Shown here: piece by piece, positions 1-7,027 of the stretch | Numbering within the stretch: position 1 is the stretch's first letter | Layout of the letters: every line of letters begins with the position of its first letter | Source of the DNA: an uncultured Bacteroidales bacterium | Lineage (GTDB): Bacteria > Bacteroidota > Bacteroidia > Bacteroidales > UBA932 | Length of the DNA stretch: 17,989 bases | Direction of reading: 5' to 3' | NCBI GenBank assembly: GCA_927798505.1 | Contig: CAKMNE010000010.1 | Coordinates: 1-17,989, forward strand | The notes under the pieces: model-generated | Databases searched by the model: none | The model's input: only the letters and a program-made list of their open reading frames with translations | Told to the model about the DNA's origin: nothing | Made by a program: the position numbers and the translations under genes

Positions 1-24
1 ATCTCCCGTAAGAAGGATAATTAG
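1..24 (+). CDS. Possible 3' end of an upstream gene (partial)
   Basis: Read from base 1, this gives seven codons (I-S-R-K-K-D-N) and then TAG at 22-24, a plausible hydrophilic C-terminus for a plus-strand gene that starts outside the window. Only eight codons are visible, so the frame could be chance and no function can be given. If real, the next gene starts 23 nt downstream. Confidence 0.2.
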   Translation: MSRKKDN

Positions 25-35
25 AGGAAAAACGT

Positions 36-46
36 TAAATTTGCAG
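36..46 (+). promoter_or_regulatory. Candidate Bacteroidota -7 promoter element before the LytTR gene
   Basis: The bases TAAATTTGCAG contain a perfect TAnnTTTG element at 36-43. The final G of TTTG lies 5 nt before the A of the ATG at 48, so transcription would begin at or next to the start codon. No TTG (-33) element is visible in the 35 bases available upstream, so this rests on the -7 match and on the same 11-mer occurring before tatD at the same spacing. Confidence 0.4.
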
Positions 47-47
47 A

Positions 48-845
48 ATGCAAAGGTTCTTCAAATTGACGTTTCAGATACTTCACGTTGTCGTATTGCC
101 TCTGGCATTTATGGCATTCCTGCTGCTCTACCGTCCCGAAAAGATGGTAGGGCTTTTGGATATGGGTGCCGGCAGGTTTGACTTCAATGTGGTTATGCTT
201 TCGTGCATACTCCTTGGCACTGAGGCGCTTATGCGCACGGGCTTCTTTTTCCTCAAGAAACTGGTCAAACTGGACCTGCTTCTCTATGCACTCTGGTGTA
301 TGCTCGAAATCCTTTTCTTTACGTCCTTTGCGGCAATGTATGTGACCTTGATGTACAGGGGACAATATCTTTATTTCCCGATGTACGGAAACTGCTTCCT
401 GATGAATCTCGCGGTACTCATATGGCCCTATCTTCTCATCAACCTGTGGATTATCCTGGACAATGTCAAGTTTGCGGCCAAAACCAAGGAGGCAGAGCCT
501 GACAATATGGTCCGTTTCCGTGACGAGAACCAGAAATTGAAACTGGCTGTTACCGCTCAGGCCCTGCTCTATGTCGAGGCAAAGGACAATTATGTGACCG
601 TGGCCTATTTGGATGGAGATAAGATAAGCAAGGTGGTGATCCGTTCTTCCATGAAGCGCCTGGAGGGCCTTATGAAGACCAACGGATTGTACCGCTGTCA
701 CAGGGCTTATTTCATCAACCCTGCGCATATCAAGGCGTTGCGCAAGGATACGGACGGCTTCCATTTCGCCGACCTGGATGCGGCCTGCAACACATCCATC
801 CCTGTTTCAAAGACGTATTATGAGGAAATTGCTGCTCTGGTTTAG
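48..845 (+). CDS. Membrane-bound LytTR-family DNA-binding regulator
   Basis: This is a 265-residue one-component regulator: an integral-membrane input half joined to a C-terminal LytTR DNA-binding domain. Four hydrophobic segments lie at about residues 9-28, 46-68, 78-103 and 116-137. A charged linker (about 140-162) follows, then LytTR at about 163-265. LytTR marks are the strand YVEAKDNYV (175-183), the CHRAYFINPAHI segment (217-228) and IPVSKTYYEEI near the end. LytTR domains bind DNA through a beta-rich fold and usually act as receiver-domain response regulators. This protein has no receiver or kinase domain, so the membrane part probably senses a signal or binds a partner (inference). 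The ATG at 48 puts the first TM segment at the N-terminus. Its last 26 nt overlap the following lipoprotein gene, so the two are probably co-translated, and the lipoprotein is a candidate partner or target. Confidence 0.85.
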   Translation: MQRFFKLTFQILHVVVLPLAFMAFLLLYRPEKMVGLLDMGAGRFDFNVVMLSCILLGTEALMRTGFFFLKKLVKLDLLLYALWCMLEILFFTSFAAMYVTLMYRGQYLYFPMYGNCFLMNLAVLIWPYLLINLWIILDNVKFAAKTKEAEPDNMVRFRDENQKLKLAVTAQALLYVEAKDNYVTVAYLDGDKISKVVIRSSMKRLEGLMKTNGLYRCHRAYFINPAHIKALRKDTDGFHFADLDAACNTSIPVSKTYYEEIAALV

Positions 846-2112
846 TGCCGTCCAGGCTCTGCTGCTTGTCTCCTGCTCCCGTCCGCAGACGGAGAGCAAT
901 CCTCTGCTTGACTTTATCCCTTCGGATGCCTCGGCCCTGCTGTGCAGCGACAGGCTGGATGTAGCGCTGGAGACCGCTTTCGAGCCTGACCGGGTTTTAA
1001 GGGATCTGGTTCTCGGCAGACTGGCAGATGAGCCGGCCGTGATTTCCTTTCATTACTCGGGCAGCCTTGTGCCTATGCTGGCCGTGGCTTATGGCAAACC
1101 ATCCCCGACTCCTCCGCCGGCCCTGGCCTCCGTTATCTCCGATTCGGAGAGGCTTGGCCTTCAGACCGTATATATCCCTGCCACCAAGGGATCTTTTCAG
1201 AAGAACGTGCTTCTCGTATGCGAATCCGAGTCCGTGCTTTCATCTGCAGTGCGCCATTTGGATGAGCAGGCGTCCATAACCGAGGTGCCGGGCGTGAGCG
1301 AAGCCTTGAAACAGATGGACTCTAAGGGTCAGACCCTGATTCTTCGCAATTCCTCCGTTCCCGGCTTTCTGCCTTCTGACTTCCTTGCCGGATATGTCAA
1401 GCGCTCGAACTTGCTTGGATTCATTAAGGGGTTCAGCGATTGGACCGTGCTTCATCTGGATCAGGTCCGGGTTGCAGGCAGGGGGCAATATATGGATTTT
1501 ACCCTGGTTCCGGTGCTGGGAGATGCGGTAAACAAGTATTACAGTGTCCTGCAAGGACTGCAGCCGGCTCAGAGCCATTTGGGTGGAATGCTCCCTTACG
1601 GAACGACCTTCGCCCTTGACATGCCCGTAGCCTCCCTGGAGCAGACCTTGGAACTTCGTAAACTCTATCTCGACGCTACCGGAGGACTGAACAAATTCAA
1701 CACCGCCTGCCGGACCCGCAAGACGCCCGAAGGCTGGAATCCGGTCAAATGGGCCGGCGAAGTGGGCATACGGGAGGTGGCCAGACTGTGCTGCCGCTCC
1801 GAGGAAGTGCTTCTGTTGCGCTGCAGCAACCCTCCTTCCTTCAATGGCCCGGCAGAGTGCCCTTGGTCCGGTTTCGCCTCCATCCTTTTTGGCTCTGCAT
1901 TCTCCCTCAAGGATGAGAGATGGTGCTCTGTAAGCGGAGACTGGATAATAATCGGCTCGGAGTCAGCCGTAAGACATTATCTTCAGCGCTCAGTGCGCGC
2001 AGCCCGCAAGGACTGGAATATGAAAATGACAAAAGCCGCTGTACTTGCAGACGATATTATTGTTGACTGCCAGGAATCCGGAATTCAAATGGAAGTGTAT
2101 AAAACCTATTGA
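820..2112 (+). CDS. Uncharacterised lipoprotein
   Basis: This encodes 430 residues starting at ATG 820. The frame is open back to 778, but the internal start gives a clean lipoprotein signal peptide: MRK, a hydrophobic core, and the lipobox LVSC with Cys19 as the lipidated residue. After Cys19 comes a short Ser/Thr/Pro linker, then an exported domain that begins LLDFIPSDASALLC. That opening resembles the 'P-x-D-A' start seen in some uncharacterised DUF3352-like surface proteins, but the likeness is weak and I do not assign the family. About six cysteines cluster between residues 290 and 350, including a CC pair. The gene overlaps the LytTR regulator by 26 nt and ends 2 nt before the acyl-CoA synthetase, so it belongs to the same transcript. 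The lipoprotein call is firm; the function is unknown. Confidence 0.75.
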   Translation: MRKLLLWFSAVQALLLVSCSRPQTESNPLLDFIPSDASALLCSDRLDVALETAFEPDRVLRDLVLGRLADEPAVISFHYSGSLVPMLAVAYGKPSPTPPPALASVISDSERLGLQTVYIPATKGSFQKNVLLVCESESVLSSAVRHLDEQASITEVPGVSEALKQMDSKGQTLILRNSSVPGFLPSDFLAGYVKRSNLLGFIKGFSDWTVLHLDQVRVAGRGQYMDFTLVPVLGDAVNKYYSVLQGLQPAQSHLGGMLPYGTTFALDMPVASLEQTLELRKLYLDATGGLNKFNTACRTRKTPEGWNPVKWAGEVGIREVARLCCRSEEVLLLRCSNPPSFNGPAECPWSGFASILFGSAFSLKDERWCSVSGDWIIIGSESAVRHYLQRSVRAARKDWNMKMTKAAVLADDIIVDCQESGIQMEVYKTY

Positions 2113-2114
2113 GA

Positions 2115-3773
2115 ATGAAAGTCGAATCAGTAAACAAAACTCTTGAGAAGAGTTTCAGAGACAATTGGTGGCGTCCAGCCATTTCCAATTACAAAGGTGA
2201 GACAATCAATTACGCCATGATGGCGGAGCGGATTGAAATCATCCACACTATCTTTGAGCGTTATGGTCTCAAGAAAGGTGAGAGAGTTGCAATCTGCGGC
2301 CGCAACCAGCTCAACTGGGCAGTCAGCTTCCTCGGAACTCTTACTTATGGAGCCGTCCCGGTTCCGCTTCTTCACGAATTCAATCCGGAATCAATCGTAG
2401 GATTGGTTCAGCATTCCGAAGCCAGAGCTCTTTTTATTGATGATACAATATGGCTCAACCTCGACCATGAGGCGCTCAAAGGCCTGGATGCAGTGATACG
2501 TCTCTCCGATCTGGATTTCCTGATGGCGCGCGACTCCGAGCTGGGAGACCTCCGTGCGGCAGTCATTGCAGAATTCCGCAATCATTATCCTTATGGACTG
2601 CGCGCAGAGGACATCAACTACTACGAGGACAAACCTGAAGAACTGGCACTTATCAACTATACCTCTGGCACCTCAGGCTTTTCCAAGGGCGTGATGATTC
2701 CATACCGCGCCATTGCCTGCAATATGGAGTTTGCCCACAATGTGGCTGAACCTCAGATGGACTGCAACTCGAAGGTAGTTTCCATGCTGCCTTGCGCCCA
2801 TATGTACGGTCTCATGTTCGAGTTCCTCTTCGAGATGGCTATAGGTGCCCATGTGAATTTCCTTACGAGAATGCCAAGCCCTAAGGTTATTATGGGTGCA
2901 TTCCAGGAAGTGCAGCCAAGCATTATCATTGCAGTGCCTTTGATTATAGAGAAGGTTTACAAGAGCCAGCTCAAGCCTGTAGCGGACAGGCTCAGATTCT
3001 TCATCGGAGCTCCGTTTATAGGCAATATTATTCGCAGGACAATATGCAAAAAGGTCGTTGCCGCCTTCGGAGGCAATTTTGAGGAAGTGATTCTCGGCGG
3101 AGCTGCCGTCAATCCGGAGGTTGAAAAGTTCTTCCACAAAATCAAGTTCCCTTTCACAGTGGGCTACGGAATGACGGAATGTGCTCCTATCATTACCTAC
3201 GAAAAATGGAGGACAGCCAAAAACGGCTCATCCGGCAAAGTTGTTCCGGGCTGCCAGATCCGCATCGACTCTCCTGACCCGAAGAAGATACCGGGAGAGG
3301 TTCAGGTATGCGGACGCAATGTCTTCCTGGGCTACTACAAGAACGAAGAGGCCACCAAGGAGGCCTTTACTGAGGACGGCTGGTTCAAAACGGGGGATAT
3401 GGGTGTCATCCGTGCGGGTCGCCTTTATCTGAAGGGACGCATCAAGTGTATGATTCTTTCTTCCAACGGTCAGAACATCTATCCTGAGGAGCTTGAGGCG
3501 GTCATCAACAACGTCCCTTACATAATCGATTCCCTGGTGGTTGAAGATACCAACGGACTTACAGCCCTCATTCTGCCTGACTACGCTACTGCCGCCGCTG
3601 ACGGAATCGAGGCTGAGGAACTGGAGGGACGCCTGCGCTCCAGGATGCCGGAAATCAACAAGGTGCTCCCTTCCTATGCACCTATCCGCAAGATGGAATT
3701 CCGTCAGGAGGACTTTGAGCGTACACCAAAGAAAAACATCAAGCGATACCTGTATCAAAAGAAGCAACAATAG
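2115..3773 (+). CDS. AMP-forming acyl-CoA synthetase (long-chain fatty acid--CoA ligase-like)
   Basis: This 552-residue ANL-superfamily adenylating enzyme probably activates a fatty acid with ATP and CoA to give acyl-CoA, AMP and PPi. The phosphate-binding loop YTSGTSGFSKG starts at residue 182. GYGMTECAP (A5-type motif), a TGDMGVI segment (A7) and KGRIKCMILSSNGQNIYPEELE-type sequence (A8 hinge and C-terminal domain) follow in the usual order. Length fits the family. The C-terminal A10 region reads RTPKKNIKRY (536-545), where the residue before the hydrophobic position is Asn rather than the usual Lys, with lysines on either side. ATG 2115 is chosen over TTG 2109 because it clears the upstream stop, leaving a 2-nt gap. 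No beta-oxidation genes lie nearby, so lipid recycling or uptake of exogenous fatty acid is more likely than degradation (inference). Acyl-chain specificity cannot be read from the sequence. Confidence 0.9.
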   Translation: MKVESVNKTLEKSFRDNWWRPAISNYKGETINYAMMAERIEIIHTIFERYGLKKGERVAICGRNQLNWAVSFLGTLTYGAVPVPLLHEFNPESIVGLVQHSEARALFIDDTIWLNLDHEALKGLDAVIRLSDLDFLMARDSELGDLRAAVIAEFRNHYPYGLRAEDINYYEDKPEELALINYTSGTSGFSKGVMIPYRAIACNMEFAHNVAEPQMDCNSKVVSMLPCAHMYGLMFEFLFEMAIGAHVNFLTRMPSPKVIMGAFQEVQPSIIIAVPLIIEKVYKSQLKPVADRLRFFIGAPFIGNIIRRTICKKVVAAFGGNFEEVILGGAAVNPEVEKFFHKIKFPFTVGYGMTECAPIITYEKWRTAKNGSSGKVVPGCQIRIDSPDPKKIPGEVQVCGRNVFLGYYKNEEATKEAFTEDGWFKTGDMGVIRAGRLYLKGRIKCMILSSNGQNIYPEELEAVINNVPYIIDSLVVEDTNGLTALILPDYATAAADGIEAEELEGRLRSRMPEINKVLPSYAPIRKMEFRQEDFERTPKKNIKRYLYQKKQQ

Positions 3774-3774
3774 T

Positions 3775-4200
3775 ATGGACTATACCAAATTTGATGAGAG
3801 ATACCTGGAGATGGCCCGCATCTGGGCCAAGAATTCCTACTGTAAGAGACGTCAGGTCGGCGCTCTGATTGTGAAGGACAGGATGATTATCTCGGATGGT
3901 TACAACGGTACCCCTTCAGGATTCGAGAATGTGTGCGAAGATGAGAACGGGGTTACCAAGCCTTACGTGCTCCACGCCGAAGCGAATGCGATTTCCAAGG
4001 TGGCCAAATCCGGAAACAGTTCCCAGGGTGCCACCCTCTACATCACGGATTCGCCTTGTATGGAGTGTGCCAAGCTCATAATCCAGGCTGGCATCAAACG
4101 TGTGGTCTATGCTGATGAGTACAGGCTTACGGATGGCATAGACCTTCTGAGAAGAGCCGGTATCGAATGCATCAAATTTGAGAAGAAAGATGAAGAATAG
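3775..4200 (+). CDS. dCMP deaminase (deoxycytidylate deaminase family, ComEB-like)
   Basis: This is a 141-residue zinc-dependent deaminase of the cytidine/deoxycytidylate superfamily. It probably converts dCMP to dUMP, feeding thymidylate synthesis in the cytosol. The zinc and proton-shuttle motif HAE is at residues 67-69, with the following N-A-I, and the second zinc motif PCMEC is at 94-98. The GYNGTPSG loop at 42-49 is typical of the dCMP-deaminase branch and argues against tRNA-adenosine or riboflavin deaminases. The start ATG lies one base after the stop of the acyl-CoA synthetase gene, and the 3' end overlaps the protease gene by 11 nt, so translation is probably coupled. Substrate (dCMP rather than another cytosine nucleotide) is inferred from family resemblance. 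Confidence 0.9.
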   Translation: MDYTKFDERYLEMARIWAKNSYCKRRQVGALIVKDRMIISDGYNGTPSGFENVCEDENGVTKPYVLHAEANAISKVAKSGNSSQGATLYITDSPCMECAKLIIQAGIKRVVYADEYRLTDGIDLLRRAGIECIKFEKKDEE

Positions 4201-5719
4201 AACCTGGACCTATGTGCTGCTCATCCTGGCAGTTGCCATAGGCTCTTTGGCAACCCTTTGCGTTCAGCTGTGCTCCCAGCGCAGGATGTTGCTCAAAACC
4301 GAGTATCAGGATTGGAGAAAGCTGAACCTGATACTCAACCAGATTGAGCTTAATTACGTGGACACCATAGACCGCGCCAAACTCACTGACGCGGCTGTGC
4401 AGGCCGTTCTTTCCCAACTCGACCCCCATTCCGTCTATCTTCCTCCTGTGGAAAGGGAAGAGTCCGAAACTTCGCTTGCCGGCGGTTTTGACGGCATAGG
4501 CATACAGTTCAATGTGCCCAATGACACTGCGGTAGTGATAGAAGTGATTCCGGGAGGCCCTTCCGAGAAGATTGGTCTGCTGCCCGGTGACCGTCTGTTG
4601 CAGGTGGACGACAAGGTAATAGCCGGAGTAAAGTGCCCTCAGGATACTATGGTGCGCCGTATGCGTGGTCACGCCGGAACCAAAGTGACAGTGACGGTCA
4701 AAAGGGGTGAAGAGATTATCCCTTTCGAAATCACCAGAGGAAAGATTCCCAACCATAGCGTGGATGCCGCCTTTATGACTTCCGACACTACGGGCTACCT
4801 GCGTTTCTCCAAGTTCTCCCGCACCACATATAAGGAATGTGCCGAGGCCGTACAAAAGCTGGTTGACAGCGGAATGACCTACCTGATTATGGATGTCAGG
4901 GGCAACTCCGGCGGTTATCTCGACCAGGCCGTTATGGTGAGCGATATGTTCCTCCCGAAGGATGCTATGGTGGTCTATATGGAAGGCGCCCATCGCAGCA
5001 GGGAAGAGTTCAGGGCCAGCGGCCGGGGCAAATACCAGGACCTCAAAATGGCCGTTCTTATAGATGAAGGCACTGCTTCTGCCGCGGAAATCATCTCCGG
5101 TGCCATGCAGGACAACGGAAGAGCCCTGATTTACGGAAGGCGTTCATTCGGCAAGGGCCTGGTGCAGGAACCGGTCAATTTCTCCGACGGCAGCGGCCTA
5201 CGCCTGACCACGGCCCGTTTCTATACTCCATCCGGAAGATGCATACAGAAGCCTTACAGTGAGGATTACGAACTCGAAGTATATAAACGCTATGCTGACG
5301 CTGAGATGGTCAATGCCGACAGTGTCAAACTCAGCAAGGGAGGTATCATCCCGGATGTCTTCGTCGCTCTGGACACTACCCGGGCCACCACATTCCAGAT
5401 GAAATGCACACGCAAGGCAACTGAGATGAGGTTTGCCTCAGAATACTTCGATCATCACCTTTCCGAACTTTCCTCCATTGACAGTTTTGACGAACTCACA
5501 CGCTATCTTGACTCGGCAGGTCTGGAACGGAAATTCCTGGAGTTTGCAAAGCGCCAGGACGGAATTGAGCCCGCTCCGGGGGAATGGGAGCAGTCCAGGG
5601 AGTATTCACTTGTAAGAATCAAGGCCCTTGTCGGGCGATACTCAAAGCTCGGCGATTCCGCTTTCTACTATTATTGGCTTGAAGTGGATGACACTTATCA
5701 CTGCGCTATGAAGCGGTAA
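4190..5719 (+). CDS. S41 family C-terminal processing peptidase (CtpA/Prc type)
   Basis: This 509-residue protease is anchored by one N-terminal membrane segment (about residues 6-26), with the rest in the periplasm. A PDZ domain spans about 95-185 and includes the GIGIQF strand and the EVIPGGPSEKIGLLPGD segment. The protease core carries the expected serine/lysine pair: Ser297 in DEGTASAAE and Lys322 in RSFGKGLVQ, with Gln326 four residues on. The 25-residue Ser-Lys spacing matches characterised CtpA enzymes. Such proteases trim or degrade envelope proteins from their C-termini. The ATG at 4190 is chosen over TTG 4178 because it leads directly into the membrane segment. The start overlaps the dCMP deaminase end by 11 nt. 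The 3' end overlaps the convergent TonB-type gene by 22 nt. A distal region (about 400-509) beyond the core is probably the C-terminal helical part found in longer family members. Confidence 0.93.
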   Translation: MKNRTWTYVLLILAVAIGSLATLCVQLCSQRRMLLKTEYQDWRKLNLILNQIELNYVDTIDRAKLTDAAVQAVLSQLDPHSVYLPPVEREESETSLAGGFDGIGIQFNVPNDTAVVIEVIPGGPSEKIGLLPGDRLLQVDDKVIAGVKCPQDTMVRRMRGHAGTKVTVTVKRGEEIIPFEITRGKIPNHSVDAAFMTSDTTGYLRFSKFSRTTYKECAEAVQKLVDSGMTYLIMDVRGNSGGYLDQAVMVSDMFLPKDAMVVYMEGAHRSREEFRASGRGKYQDLKMAVLIDEGTASAAEIISGAMQDNGRALIYGRRSFGKGLVQEPVNFSDGSGLRLTTARFYTPSGRCIQKPYSEDYELEVYKRYADAEMVNADSVKLSKGGIIPDVFVALDTTRATTFQMKCTRKATEMRFASEYFDHHLSELSSIDSFDELTRYLDSAGLERKFLEFAKRQDGIEPAPGEWEQSREYSLVRIKALVGRYSKLGDSAFYYYWLEVDDTYHCAMKR

Positions 5720-5725
5720 GTGATA
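5696..5725. other. Hairpin spanning the convergent gene overlap
   Basis: TATCACT (5696-5702) pairs with AGTGATA (5719-5725), and inside it CGCT (5704-5707) pairs with AGCG (5712-5715) around an ATGA loop. The fold covers the 22-bp region where the protease and TonB-type genes overlap tail to tail. As an inverted repeat it forms in both transcripts. Neither side is followed by a clear U-tract, so it is a candidate 3'-end or transcript-stabilising structure rather than a proven intrinsic terminator. Confidence 0.45.
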
Positions 5726-6411
5726 TAACCGTACTCTTTTGCCGGGGCTCCGGCCTTGCTTGAGAAAAAGCTTTTTTTCGCAGCCCTGACAGCATAGTCC
5801 CGAAGGCAGGCATCGTCGGAGGATACATCCTCTTTGACAGACGCGCCAATGACTTTACCCTGGGGGTTTACGGTAACATTGACCGTAACCTCTCCCTCTC
5901 CCATACATTTGTAGGCGGGAATAGGCAGATAGCTGCCCTTGCGTCCCGGCACTTCGTAGGAGAGCACGGATGGGCCTGTATAGACCTCCTGCTGCTCTTC
6001 TGCGGCCTTTTCGCTGCGACGTGGCTCCTTCATTGCGATGAAACTGTCATTCCCGCGGGACATTATCTCTTCATATTGTTTCTGGATGCGCTCAGCTTCT
6101 CGGTACAGTTTCTCCGCATCAGTGCCCCTGTCATCCTTCAGCCTTCCGCGGTCCACTGTGACATTCCGCACAGGCTCTGATCCGACGCCGCCCTCTTTCA
6201 GTAGTTTTTCAAGTCTGTCATTGAGCGCTTTCTGTCTCTCCACCTCTTTCTCGAGTCTTTCCATTTCTTCCTGTTTGGTGAAGTCGAATTCGTAGCTGGC
6301 GCTCTGTTTTTTGATAGCCGGTTCAACAACGGTCAGAAGCAAAATGATTATCACCGCGAGGTGAATGCTCACGGTGATAAGTATGCCTGCCAGGTTGCCG
6401 TTACTTCTCAA
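5698..6411 (-). CDS. Energy transducer TonB-family protein
   Basis: This 237-residue protein has the TonB layout. An inner-membrane anchor lies at about residues 7-29, followed by charged helical and probably coiled-coil stretches (about 46-72 and 98-118). The C-terminal domain (about 150-237) contains GEVTVNVTVNPQGKV and a closing YGYITYRF strand typical of TonB C-terminal domains. TonB proteins carry proton-motive energy from ExbB-ExbD across the periplasm to outer-membrane receptors. The middle is Glu/Lys/Arg-rich rather than Pro-rich. No ATG is available: the frame opens with TTG at 6411, inside the last codons of udk (11-nt overlap), and the next in-frame alternatives would cut into the membrane segment. 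It is the last gene of asnS-udk-tonB. The family is secure; whether it is the partner of the nearby ExbB/ExbD is inference. Confidence 0.85.
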   Translation of the reverse strand: MRSNGNLAGILITVSIHLAVIIILLLTVVEPAIKKQSASYEFDFTKQEEMERLEKEVERQKALNDRLEKLLKEGGVGSEPVRNVTVDRGRLKDDRGTDAEKLYREAERIQKQYEEIMSRGNDSFIAMKEPRRSEKAAEEQQEVYTGPSVLSYEVPGRKGSYLPIPAYKCMGEGEVTVNVTVNPQGKVIGASVKEDVSSDDACLRDYAVRAAKKSFFSSKAGAPAKEYGYITYRFIAQ

Positions 6412-7024
6412 GGTTTTTAAGTTCCCTTTCTACGGTTGCTGTGATGATGTCTATGGCCACTTTGTTGTGTCCTCCCTGAGGGATGATCACATCAGCGTAG
6501 CGCTTGCTTGGCTCGATGAACTGCAGGTACATAGGCTTCACTGTCCTCTGGTACCTTTCCATTACCCAGTTTACGTCTTTGCCCCTCTCCTTGATGTCGC
6601 GGGATATAACCCTCATCAGGCGGTCATCATCGTCTGCATCCACAAATATCTTGATATCCAGCTGGTCTCGGAGTTCCTTGTTCGCCAGAATCAGAATGCC
6701 TTCCACGATAATCACGTCTGCCGGCTCCACAATTACCTTCTCGGTCTTGCTGCGGGTGCAGGAGATGTAGGAATAGACAGGCTGCTCGATAGTCTTGCCG
6801 GCCTTGAGTTCGGCGAGCTGGTGATTGAGTAAATCCCAGTCTATGGAGTCAGGGTGGTCGAAGTTATGCACGCGCTTTTCCTCGTCGGTGAGGTCGCTGG
6901 AGTCCTTGTAGTAAGAGTCCTGCGGGATGACGCGCACCCTTTCCTTCTTGAGCTTTTCGATGATGGTCTTTACGACAGTAGTTTTGCCGCTGCCTGAGCC
7001 GCCGGCGATTCCGATGATGAGCAT
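6401..7024 (-). CDS. udk: Uridine kinase
   Basis: This 207-residue cytosolic P-loop kinase phosphorylates uridine and cytidine to UMP and CMP in pyrimidine salvage, using ATP or GTP. The Walker A motif is G8-GSGSGKT-15, followed by the substrate-loop segment QDSYYKD and the NFDHPDSIDW motif that marks uridine kinases off from phosphoribulokinases and pantothenate kinases. DVIIVEGILIL is the Walker-B-like strand, and the RRDIKERGKD-type lid follows as ISRDIKERGKD. Length is normal for the family. The start ATG lies 3 nt after the asnS stop, and the end overlaps the TonB-type gene by 11 nt, so the three are very likely cotranscribed. Confidence 0.96.
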   Translation of the reverse strand: MLIIGIAGGSGSGKTTVVKTIIEKLKKERVRVIPQDSYYKDSSDLTDEEKRVHNFDHPDSIDWDLLNHQLAELKAGKTIEQPVYSYISCTRSKTEKVIVEPADVIIVEGILILANKELRDQLDIKIFVDADDDDRLMRVISRDIKERGKDVNWVMERYQRTVKPMYLQFIEPSKRYADVIIPQGGHNKVAIDIITATVERELKNLEK

Positions 7025-7027
7025 AGA

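Noticed and set aside
778..819. The longer start of the lipoprotein gene at 778
   Set aside because: It would add 14 residues before a perfect lipoprotein signal peptide and enlarge the overlap with the LytTR gene. ATG 820 gives a proper signal sequence.
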